Assembly: GCA_002491565.1 (NCBI GenBank)
Contig: DKWE01000011.1
Location: forward strand, 1-13,321
DNA: 13,321 nt
Direction: 5' to 3'
Source of the DNA: Lachnospiraceae bacterium UBA7160
GTDB lineage: Bacteria; Bacillota; Clostridia; Lachnospirales; Lachnospiraceae
Every line of letters starts with the position of its first letter. Within the stretch, counting starts at the first letter, position 1. Below are positions 1 through 6,628 of this stretch, piece by piece. Below the pieces are notes generated by a model. It saw only the letters and a program-made list of their open reading frames with translations, ran no database searches and was not told where the DNA came from. Made by a program: the position numbers and the translations under genes.

Positions 1-25
1 CCGTTGCTTGCAGCGGGGTCTTTGA
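1..25. terminator. Partial intrinsic terminator cut by the window edge (putative)
   Basis: The first bases read CCG, a ten-base TTGCTTGCAG loop region, then CGGGGTCTTTG. Only CCG/CGG can pair inside the window, but the right arm CGGGGTCTTT looks like half of a stem whose partner (AAAGACCCCG) would lie just outside. If so, this is a terminator at the end of the peptide-binding-protein transcript, or a bidirectional one shared with the next gene. This is a prediction from the visible half only. Confidence 0.3.
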
Positions 26-52
26 TTGACTTACCATAGACAGAAGAGCGCC

Positions 53-76
53 GGTCCGCCGGAATATCCGGAGACC
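53..76 (-). other. GC-rich hairpin downstream of the peptide-binding protein gene
   Basis: GGTC (53-56) and GACC (73-76) pair around an inner stem CCGGA (59-63)/TCCGG (67-71) with a three-base loop and a small asymmetric bulge. It lies about 75 nt past the stop codon of the 152-1768 gene. Only a weakly T-rich stretch (CTCTTCTGTCT) follows on the minus strand, so it is not a canonical terminator. It may stabilise the 3' end or assist termination at the structure on the window edge. A smaller 6-bp hairpin (GCAGCC/GGCTGC, 100-116) lies between it and the gene. Confidence 0.35.
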
Positions 77-151
77 AGCGCCCCTGTCCATAATGTATCG
101 CAGCCAAGCCGGCTGCTCCCCCCAACCGGGCTGTCACACCTCTGGCAGATT

Positions 152-1768
152 TTACTCTACATCCAGATAGGTGAAATCTGTCTCTACGGTATTGTAGAAG
201 CCGGTGTAGCCCTCTTTGTAGTTATAACCGTTCTCTGTCCAGCCAATTACCAGATTCATCACGTTATCACAGAAGAACTTCTCTACTTCAAAGTAGTTTG
301 CCTTGCGCTCTGCGAGCGTCGGGGAAGCAAGTGCCTTGTCGTACAGCTCGTCGTACTCCGGATTCGCATAGTTGCGGAGTGCGGACGCCATAGAGCTGTG
401 GTAGCTGCTCAGGAAGCTCTCCAGTGCGTCCGGAATGGACAGCTCGTTGCCGCCGAACCACAGATCGTAGTCGCCCGACATTGCGCTGGAAATCATCACC
501 TGGATGGTCTGCGGATTGATCGTAGACTCAATGCCAAGGTTCGTCTTCAGCATATCCTGAATCGCAGCGAGTGTGTCAATGCTTCCCTGTGCCTCATAGC
601 AAAGCAGGTCAATCGCAGGCACATCCTCGATCGTCTTACCGAGCTCTTCCAGTGCAAGGTTCAGGTATTCCTTCGCCTTCTCCGGATCCGCCGTTGCCGG
701 CCATCCCTCATACGGGAACTCCTCGTTGAATGCCTTCTCTACGCCCATCTCTGAAGGAGCCGTCAGACGGGTCGTCGGCTCATCGCCGGTCAGAACGGAA
801 TTGCACAGACTGGTACGGTCAATTGCATAGCAAAGTGCCTTGCGGAAGTTTGTATTGCCAAGGAATAATCCGCTCTCCTCTGTCTTTCCGCCATGGTTCA
901 GATTGATGCAGCGGTAGGTTCCGATGTAAGTGAACCGGGAGAATCCTGCATCCTCCAGCGTCTGATTCTGCATGTCACTTCCTACCGGACAGAAGTCCAG
1001 CTCATCGGCAAGCATCATATCGACACCCGTATCGCTGGTCGCACCGATGATAAAGTTGATTTCGTCCATCTTGATGCTCTCCGCATCCCAGTAGTTCGCG
1101 TTTTTCGTGAGCTTCACGCTGGAATCCGGAACCCACTCGGTCATGATAAACGGGCCGTTCGTCAGGAGCTTGTCTGTCGCAGAGCCATAGGACGCTCCCT
1201 GTGCCTCTACGAATGCTTCCTCCAGAGGAGCAAACAGGGTCGTGCTGGTAAAGGTCGATTCGTACTGCGGATTCTTAAAGGTGTATTCGATCGTCAGATC
1301 ATCGATCTGCTTCACGCCAACCTCTTCCCATGCGCATTCCCCACTGTAATATTCTTCTCCATTTAACAGGATATATCCGCCCTCTGCGTTGTAATGTCCC
1401 ACAGCCGGGTCCATCAGTCTTTTCGCCGCATAGACCAGATCCTCTGCCGTAACCGGCGTGGTCCCGTCGTTATAGGTCATCCCTTCCTTCAGCTTGAAGG
1501 TCCAGGTCTTGCCGTCCTCGCTTACTTCCCAGCTCTCTGCGATTCCGCCGATATATTCGCCCTGCTTATCGCGGATCAGGGTATCCGCAACCATCATGTC
1601 GATATAGGTTGCCGGATCCGCGTTCAGCTCCGCGTAGTCCAGAGTCACCGGATCATAGGGTGCTCCGATGCGCACGCTTTTTGTCTCTCCATCCTCTGCA
1701 AATACCGCTGCAGGTACTAAGGTTGCTGCCATTGCGGCAGCCATTGCCAGTGCAGTTAACTTTTTCAT
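152..1768 (-). CDS. Peptide ABC transporter substrate-binding protein (SBP_bac_5 / OppA family)
   Basis: A 538-residue extracytoplasmic solute receptor expected to capture oligopeptides, or related nickel/sugar ligands, for an ABC importer. Residues 1-24 form a Sec signal peptide: MKK, a hydrophobic alanine-rich core, then AVFA before EDG. Family hallmarks follow. GGIAESWEVSEDGKTWTF (about 74-91) runs into KLKEGMTYNDGTTPVTAEDLV, TNGPFIMTEW leads to NANYWD (203-228), and FRKALCYAIDR lies at 308-318. Length is typical for OppA-like receptors. The start is ATG at 1768 with GGAGG nine bases upstream; the frame stays open upstream, but nothing there looks coding. There is no lipobox cysteine, which is unusual for a Gram-positive binding protein. 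No cognate permease or ATPase gene is in the window. It has its own promoter (1925-1953), so it is probably transcribed separately from the peptidases upstream. Confidence 0.9.
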   Translation of the reverse strand: MKKLTALAMAAAMAATLVPAAVFAEDGETKSVRIGAPYDPVTLDYAELNADPATYIDMMVADTLIRDKQGEYIGGIAESWEVSEDGKTWTFKLKEGMTYNDGTTPVTAEDLVYAAKRLMDPAVGHYNAEGGYILLNGEEYYSGECAWEEVGVKQIDDLTIEYTFKNPQYESTFTSTTLFAPLEEAFVEAQGASYGSATDKLLTNGPFIMTEWVPDSSVKLTKNANYWDAESIKMDEINFIIGATSDTGVDMMLADELDFCPVGSDMQNQTLEDAGFSRFTYIGTYRCINLNHGGKTEESGLFLGNTNFRKALCYAIDRTSLCNSVLTGDEPTTRLTAPSEMGVEKAFNEEFPYEGWPATADPEKAKEYLNLALEELGKTIEDVPAIDLLCYEAQGSIDTLAAIQDMLKTNLGIESTINPQTIQVMISSAMSGDYDLWFGGNELSIPDALESFLSSYHSSMASALRNYANPEYDELYDKALASPTLAERKANYFEVEKFFCDNVMNLVIGWTENGYNYKEGYTGFYNTVETDFTYLDVE

Positions 1769-1924
1769 ATCCAGTAACCTCCATCTTCTTTCGCGCAGCA
1801 TGTCCCGCGCCTTTTCCGCTTCAACTCTTTCCACTAGTAAAGCGCCAGCTGTAAATAAATAGATTTCCAACTGATGTGATCCTCTTTGATCCACCTGAAT
1901 CACGCCGCTGTAAATCTTGTCTGT

Positions 1925-1953
1925 ATTTTAGCATAGTTGCCTGTTCCGTGCAA
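1925..1953 (-). promoter_or_regulatory. Sigma-A type promoter for the peptide-binding protein gene
   Basis: Read on the minus strand, TTGCAC (1953-1948) is followed by exactly 17 bases and then TAAAAT (1930-1925), close to the TTGACA-17-TATAAT consensus. Transcription would start near 1918, giving a leader of about 150 nt before the ATG at 1768. That leader shows no recognised riboswitch. GTGAT/ATCAC segments within it could form a loose stem. Confidence 0.65.
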
Positions 1954-1955
1954 TG

Positions 1956-1998
1956 TGCATTATGTACCTATCTGTCTTTCTAAGTTGTACATAGTGCA
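1956..1998. promoter_or_regulatory. 12-bp inverted repeat just upstream of the -35 box (possible operator or element end)
   Basis: TGCATTATGTAC (1956-1967) and GTACATAGTGCA (1987-1998) are inverted copies with one mismatch in 12, separated by 19 bp. The inner edge lies 3 bp from the -35 hexamer of the binding-protein promoter. Position and symmetry fit a dimeric activator or regulator site. They would also fit the end of a repeated intergenic element that carries the promoter. No specific regulator can be named. Confidence 0.5.
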
Positions 1999-2059
1999 TA
2001 TTCATTGTTTTTCATTTTGGCGACCCGGTCGAGAAGTACGTCCGGGTCGCCCGCCACAT
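1980..2059 (-). other. Possible tiny reading frames across the intergenic hairpin
   Basis: AAGGGGG (2063-2069 on the minus strand) sits just upstream of an ATG at 2059 that opens a 15-codon frame (MWRATRTYFSTGSPK, stop at 2012-2014). Two bases further on, a GTG at 2057 opens a 25-codon frame containing GDPDVLLDRVAKMKNNEY and ending at 1980. Both read through the stem-loop at 2019-2051. They may be a leader peptide, or may merely reflect a conserved palindromic DNA repeat that happens to be open. I favour the second. Confidence 0.2.
2019..2051. repeat. Perfect 10-bp GC-rich palindromic hairpin in the intergenic region
   Basis: GGCGACCCGG (2019-2028) and CCGGGTCGCC (2042-2051) are perfect inverted repeats around a 13-nt loop (TCGAGAAGTACGT on the plus strand). 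Neither strand has a T-tract after the stem; the minus strand continues AAAATGAAAAAC. It is therefore not a standard intrinsic terminator for the peptidase operon. It resembles a REP-like extragenic palindrome or an RNA-stabilising structure. Confidence 0.55.
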
Positions 2060-2101
2060 GATCCCCCTTGGAAACATCTATAGATGTGTTTGCCACATGA
2101 T
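2053..2101. repeat. Direct repeat pair flanking a 14-bp perfect palindrome
   Basis: GCCACATGAT occurs at 2053-2062 and again at 2092-2101, a 39-bp period. Between the copies lies ACATCTATAGATGT (2074-2087), a perfect 14-bp palindrome. The first direct repeat is one base from the end of the GC-rich hairpin at 2019-2051, so these parts probably form one composite unit. The function is unknown: a protein-binding array, or an internally duplicated intergenic repeat. Confidence 0.5.
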
Positions 2102-2117
2102 AGCCATCAAGTTGAAA

Positions 2118-2191
2118 GCGTTAATTACCATTTACTAAACGGTATTTACAGCTGAACTATATCCTTCGGATAAGGCTGAACTACCATTTAC
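2118..2191. repeat. Short imperfect direct repeats at the 3' end of the second S9 peptidase gene
   Basis: TACCATTTAC occurs at 2126-2135 and 2182-2191, and the second copy includes the peptidase stop codon. GCTGAACTA occurs at 2151-2159 and 2175-2183, a 24-bp period, with a small TATCC/GGATA hairpin between the copies. The pattern suggests local duplication or slippage beside the stop codon, or the edge of an inserted element. Confidence 0.4.
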
Positions 2192-4185
2192 AAATATTTC
2201 CGGAACCACTCTACCAATTCTTTGTAGTATAGTCTCTGCAGCCGCGCATCCTGAGGCTGCTCATGGCCGGTATGCGGAAACAGTACCATCTTGACCGGAA
2301 GCTCCGGGTGAAGGTCTTTCAGTGCGACAAAAAGCTGATGCGCTCCTTCCACCGGCGTCCGGTAGTCCTCTGTCCCGTGCAGGATCAGAAATGGCCGGTC
2401 GACCCGCTCTGCATAGGATACCGCCGATTGCTTCAGCTGATCCACCATGAAGTCCTCAAAGCTGCAGAAGTCCTTGCTCTGCCCCTGCATATCAGAGCTC
2501 GCATAGGAGATCAGCTCATTCGAAATGCTGCGCTGCGATACGTAGGCTTTGAACCGCTTCGCATGCGTTGCGATGTAGTTCGTCATATAGCCGCCATAGC
2601 TGCCCCCCGTCACGCCGATCCGGTCCCCGTCGATCCAGTCAAATCTGCGAACCGCCTCGTCTACAAACTGCAGAAGATCGTAATACGCCGACCCGTCCAC
2701 AGCGCGGGCATAGTTTTGATGCACCCATCCGTAGCCGCTGCTCCCCCTCGGATTGCAATAGAGCACAGCAAAACCGGCCGCTGCCAGACACTGGTGCTCC
2801 AGTTCCAGTCCATACGTATAGAATGGATGCGGTCCGCCGTGTATATACAAAATTGCCGGATACTTCCTGCCCTCTTCTCTGTTTTGCGGGGGCAGAACCC
2901 AGCCGTGTACCTGGCTCTCTCCGTCCAGCGTTTCAAAGGAAAAATCCACGGGGCTGCCAAGCTGCACGCCCGAGAAAAGCTCCTCTGCCGACTGCGCCGC
3001 CCGCTGCAGTATCTCTCCTGTCTCTGCATCCAGAATCTCATAGACCTCCGGAAGATCCGGCTCCGATTTTGCCGCCATCAGCGTCCCGTTCTGCACTCTA
3101 CTAAGCCCGTGATACACCTGCTTTCCGCCTGCCAGCAGCCGCGCATGTCCGTCTCCCGCAAGATCCAGGCGGTAGATATTTCCCTGCCCCTGCCAGCCGC
3201 TGACAAAGTACACGCGCTTGCCGTCCTCGCTGATCTGCACCTTATCCATCCCCCGGCCGCAGCCCGCATTGTACGGGAATTGCACACACTGATAACAGTT
3301 TTCGTCGCTGACAAACACCGGAACTGCCTCGCCATTCTCCACAGCAAACCGGTAAAAATAGATTTCCGGATATCCGTGATCGTGGTCCTTCCCCGCATAT
3401 TCCGGATCGAGCACTCCGGCAATCACCGATTTGCCGTCCGGTGTGAACACAGGACGGATGGGATTCGGATACGACACAATCCAGTAATCCTTCGACAGCC
3501 TGCGGGCCGCTTTTCCGGAATCTGCGGTGTCCAGCAGCAGCAGGTCATAGCCGATTCCCTCCTGTCTCGAACGGAACCGGTTGCTGACGCAGACCACAGT
3601 ACGGCTATCCGGCGACCAGCTGGCATGCAGATAGTCAAATGCACCTTCCGTGAGCTGTCTTGCACTCCCGCCTCTGGAATCTACGACAAAGAGCTGCCAG
3701 TGGGTATCCGGACGGATAAATCCCATCCCGTCAAACTTGTATCCAAAATCCTCGATGACTACCGGCTCGTCCGGCCGCCTTTTCTCCGCTGCCTGCCCGG
3801 CTTCCTCTGAAGCTCCTCCGGCGATCATACTGAAGAGTATCTTGCTTCCGTCCGGCGACCAGAGCGGCTCCATCACAGCGCCCTGCACTTCTGTTACCTG
3901 CCGAAGCTCTCCGCTGTCTAAATGATAGCAGAAAATCTGCCTGCCCAGCCCTTTCACCACGGACAGGAACAGCATCCGGCTTCCGTCCGGTGAAAATGCC
4001 GGATTCCCTTCGCCCGGACCGCCAGCCGTAATCACCTGCCGTTCTCCGGTTTTCAAATCTTTCAGGACAATCCCTCCTGTTTTCTGGGATGCCCAGCATA
4101 CCAGCTGGCGCTTCTCGCAGTAGTCGCCTCCGTTAAACCGTTCCAGCTCCTGGCAATCCGTAAACTCTGGCAGTCTCTTACTCAT
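2188..4185 (-). CDS. S9 family prolyl-oligopeptidase-type serine peptidase (second paralogue)
   Basis: A 665-residue alpha/beta-hydrolase peptidase of the S9C acylaminoacyl-peptidase/dipeptidyl-peptidase type, expected to hydrolyse short peptides. It has no signal peptide, so it should be cytosolic. Residues 1 to about 415 form a TolB-like beta-propeller with repeated blade motifs such as FSPDGSR, WSPDGSK, WSPDSR, FTPDGK and ISEDGKR. The hydrolase domain follows, with the HGGPHPFY oxyanion-region motif and the nucleophile S529 in GVTGGSYGG. D607 (HGTEDYRTP) and H641 (TGHEQP) complete the triad, and the protein ends WFRKYL. ATG at 4185 is chosen because it overlaps the upstream peptidase stop in ATGAGTAA (8 nt), fitting translational coupling. 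A GGTGAG-type ribosome site is weak but suitably placed. It is a tandem paralogue of 4178-6628, sharing the 15-residue run RIGVTGGSYGGYMTN. True substrate specificity cannot be read from sequence. Confidence 0.92.
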   Translation of the reverse strand: MSKRLPEFTDCQELERFNGGDYCEKRQLVCWASQKTGGIVLKDLKTGERQVITAGGPGEGNPAFSPDGSRMLFLSVVKGLGRQIFCYHLDSGELRQVTEVQGAVMEPLWSPDGSKILFSMIAGGASEEAGQAAEKRRPDEPVVIEDFGYKFDGMGFIRPDTHWQLFVVDSRGGSARQLTEGAFDYLHASWSPDSRTVVCVSNRFRSRQEGIGYDLLLLDTADSGKAARRLSKDYWIVSYPNPIRPVFTPDGKSVIAGVLDPEYAGKDHDHGYPEIYFYRFAVENGEAVPVFVSDENCYQCVQFPYNAGCGRGMDKVQISEDGKRVYFVSGWQGQGNIYRLDLAGDGHARLLAGGKQVYHGLSRVQNGTLMAAKSEPDLPEVYEILDAETGEILQRAAQSAEELFSGVQLGSPVDFSFETLDGESQVHGWVLPPQNREEGRKYPAILYIHGGPHPFYTYGLELEHQCLAAAGFAVLYCNPRGSSGYGWVHQNYARAVDGSAYYDLLQFVDEAVRRFDWIDGDRIGVTGGSYGGYMTNYIATHAKRFKAYVSQRSISNELISYASSDMQGQSKDFCSFEDFMVDQLKQSAVSYAERVDRPFLILHGTEDYRTPVEGAHQLFVALKDLHPELPVKMVLFPHTGHEQPQDARLQRLYYKELVEWFRKYL

Positions 4186-6628
4186 GCTTCTCACCGTCCT
4201 TGTCCATTTTCTTTGACTCACTGTGGTCCATATGCAGCAGATCGCTGCCCCTCTCATCGGAAATCCATTCCGCTTCGGCGCTGTTCTGGCTTGTGCAGGC
4301 AGGCTCCGTCTGAGCAGTATCCTGTTCGCCGTCTTCTTCTACTTTCAGATACTTCGTAAACCAATCTGCCATCTCCTGCAGATGCCGGATCTGATGATGC
4401 AGCTTCCCTGTTCTGGTCATCGCATGGTTCTCCTCCGGGAACATGACGAGCCGCACCGGAACCTCCGGATTTCGCTCCTTCATCGCCACAAACACCTGCT
4501 CCGCCTGTTCAAAGCTGCATCGGTAATCCTCATAGGCGTGGAGAATCAGCAGCGGAACCTTAAAATGATCAATAAAGGAAATGATATTTCCTCTTGCTCT
4601 GTCCACCAGATAATCCAGCATCCGGAAATCCTTCGGGATCTCCCCCGCTGAGACAAAGCCCATATCGCCGGTGCCATAGGAGGTCGCCGTATTTGCCAGA
4701 CATCTCTGTGTCACTGCCGCCGCAAAATAATCTGTCCGTCCGATCAGCTTGTTCGTCATATATCCGCCGTAGCTGCCGCCGGTCACACCGATCCGCTTCG
4801 GATCAATCCATCCCTGGCCCACCGCACCGTCCACCATTGCGAGCAGGTCATCCAGCACCTCCTGCTTCCAGCAGACCCCTCCGGCGCAGAATTCTCTTCC
4901 GAAACCGACGCTTCCCCTGGGATTGCCGTAAATTACTCCAAGCCCGGCTCCCGCCAAAGCCTGGAACTCATGCCAGAATGCAAGTCCGTACATCGTCTGC
5001 GGTCCGCCCTTGATGTCCAGGACCGCAGGATACCGGTTTCCAGACAGGTCCCCGGTTTCCGCATGCATCTCATCGCTATGGCTGTCTGTTTCGGCCTGTG
5101 CCCCATCGTTATGCCCGTCCGCACCAGTGACAGGATTCCCTTCTGCGTTTCCAGCCACCGGGCGCACCAGGAAATACTGCAATTCCACTTTCCCGTCCCG
5201 GCTTCTGATCCAGTGCTCTTCCACCGGAGCAAGCTCATACTCCTCCAGCCAGGGATTGCTGTCGGTCAGCTTTTTTCCGTCCAGATACAGCTCCGCAGGT
5301 TCCGTCCAGGAGGACATCACAGTCACAAGATGTCCCTGGCTGTCCAGTGCATATTCCTGCAGATCTGTGGCTCCCTGACACACCAGCTCGATCTCCGGCA
5401 TACTGGAGGTTCCTGCTTCCATCGATTCGGCGCCGTCTGTACGCTTTCGGCTTTCTCCCTCTGCCTTGCACTCCTGCCTGCTTCCTTCCGCAAACTCCTG
5501 CGGAAGCCGTACCCGGTACAGACCGGTCCTCCCATGAAAGCCAGAGATAAAATATAGGTAATTTCCGTCCGGTGACAAGGAAAAGTAGGGAGTCTTCTCC
5601 CCGTACTCCAGCCGCCCAGCCGCCAGCGGATACACCCCGTGGCAGACGTTTTCTTCCCACTGTTCAAACAGCAGCCCGGAACGCTCCGGCTCGTCCAGAC
5701 GCGCCAGATAGGGCAGCAGCATACAGCTTCCGTCCCCGAAATCCGGATACGCCATTCCGAGCACCGACCTGCCATCCGCCATAAATACCGGACAATGATC
5801 CGCGCTAAGCCCGGCATCCCGCGTGATCTGTCTTACCTCGCTCCCATCTGCACGGCACATAAACAGCTCCGCATCACGGCCCTTCGCCCCGCCATACGGA
5901 TACCCATAGAAAGCAAGCAATTCCCCGTCCTGCGACCATGCAGGGTAAACGGCCTCCATCCCGCCGGTATCGATCAGCCGCTGGCCGCTGCCATCGAGAT
6001 TCACGATTCCAATATGAGAAAATTCTCCCTTCCGCATCCCGTGCCATTCGTCCATCTTATAAACAAGATCGGTAATATAATACGGCCGGTAGTCCAGCTC
6101 CTCCTTCCAGCGTGCTTTCTCCCCGGCATCCATTTCCTCAAAGGCACATCCTCCCTCGATCTCCTCCGGCCACAGCACTGCCTCGAACACGAGCCTCGTA
6201 CCGTCCTCCGTAAGCGAATACCGCTCGATGCCGTGGCGCAGCGTCGTCACCTGGCGCATCTCACCTGTCTCAAGATTCTTTATAAAGACCTGATTTTCCC
6301 CAGTCTGGTCAGACAGACAGGCCAGCTGCACGCCGTCCGGTAAAAACTGCGGCTGCTTCGCAGAGCTCCCGTCCGCACCTGACAGCCACACCTCCTGCAC
6401 TTCGTCCGCTATCAGCTGCGGCTGCTTCGCAGAGCTCCCGTCTGCCACCGTCAGGCAGAGCTTCCCGCCGTCCTTTCCTGTAATACAATGAATCCGGGAC
6501 GGATAGCTCCCATCCTCTTCCTTCGCAGTATAGCTCACATAAGCAATCCTGCTGCCATCCTTGGAAATCACCGGCCACGTCACATAAGTAATCTGCTTCA
6601 TCGTTTCCGGTGTAAATCTCTTTTTCAT
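4178..6628 (-). CDS. S9 family prolyl-oligopeptidase-type serine peptidase (first paralogue, with insertions)
   Basis: An 816-residue cytosolic S9C-type peptidase. The N-terminal beta-propeller covers residues 1 to about 465 (SKDGSR, LTEDGTR, WSQDGE and SPDGNY blades). The catalytic domain contains DIKGGPQTMYG, S619 in GVTGGSYGG, D711 in HAYEDYRC and H735 in EENHAMTR. It is about 150 residues longer than its neighbour because of extra hydrophilic segments: a duplicated propeller stretch (about 63-108), Glu/Ser-rich inserts near 381-411 and 493-530, and a 55-residue acidic tail after WFTKYL. ATG at 6628 overlaps the stop of the metallopeptidase gene by ATGA, with AGGAGG ten bases upstream; a start at 6655 is less likely. 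Its 3' end overlaps the next peptidase by 8 nt. All triad residues are present, so it should be active. Confidence 0.92.
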   Translation of the reverse strand: MKKRFTPETMKQITYVTWPVISKDGSRIAYVSYTAKEEDGSYPSRIHCITGKDGGKLCLTVADGSSAKQPQLIADEVQEVWLSGADGSSAKQPQFLPDGVQLACLSDQTGENQVFIKNLETGEMRQVTTLRHGIERYSLTEDGTRLVFEAVLWPEEIEGGCAFEEMDAGEKARWKEELDYRPYYITDLVYKMDEWHGMRKGEFSHIGIVNLDGSGQRLIDTGGMEAVYPAWSQDGELLAFYGYPYGGAKGRDAELFMCRADGSEVRQITRDAGLSADHCPVFMADGRSVLGMAYPDFGDGSCMLLPYLARLDEPERSGLLFEQWEENVCHGVYPLAAGRLEYGEKTPYFSLSPDGNYLYFISGFHGRTGLYRVRLPQEFAEGSRQECKAEGESRKRTDGAESMEAGTSSMPEIELVCQGATDLQEYALDSQGHLVTVMSSWTEPAELYLDGKKLTDSNPWLEEYELAPVEEHWIRSRDGKVELQYFLVRPVAGNAEGNPVTGADGHNDGAQAETDSHSDEMHAETGDLSGNRYPAVLDIKGGPQTMYGLAFWHEFQALAGAGLGVIYGNPRGSVGFGREFCAGGVCWKQEVLDDLLAMVDGAVGQGWIDPKRIGVTGGSYGGYMTNKLIGRTDYFAAAVTQRCLANTATSYGTGDMGFVSAGEIPKDFRMLDYLVDRARGNIISFIDHFKVPLLILHAYEDYRCSFEQAEQVFVAMKERNPEVPVRLVMFPEENHAMTRTGKLHHQIRHLQEMADWFTKYLKVEEDGEQDTAQTEPACTSQNSAEAEWISDERGSDLLHMDHSESKKMDKDGEKHE
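6347..6442. repeat. 69-bp-period tandem duplication inside the S9 peptidase propeller
   Basis: A 27-bp sequence is repeated exactly at 6347-6373 and 6416-6442, offset by 69 bp (23 codons), so the frame is kept. In protein it gives two copies of ADGSSAKQPQ, followed by alignable but diverged halves (LIADEVQEVWLSG and FLPDGVQLACLSD). Only the second retains the normal propeller-blade signature (PDG.QLACLS), so the first copy is probably the added module. Confidence 0.8.

Noticed and set aside
1769..1903. N-terminal extension of the peptide-binding protein to 1903
   Set aside because: It would use an ATT start and place 45 charged residues before a clear signal peptide. ATG at 1768 has GGAGG at good spacing.
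2019..2051. Intrinsic terminator for the peptidase operon
   Set aside because: The stem is strong, but no T-tract follows on either strand; the minus strand continues with A-rich sequence. It is reported as a palindromic repeat instead.
2263..3810. Long plus-strand open frame (515 codons) opposite the second S9 peptidase
   Set aside because: It is antisense to a gene with complete catalytic motifs, and its translation has no domain-like pattern and is rich in Arg/His/Cys as expected of a complementary-strand shadow. Other long plus-strand frames (5639-6343, 6718-7920, 10832-12019) fail for the same reason.
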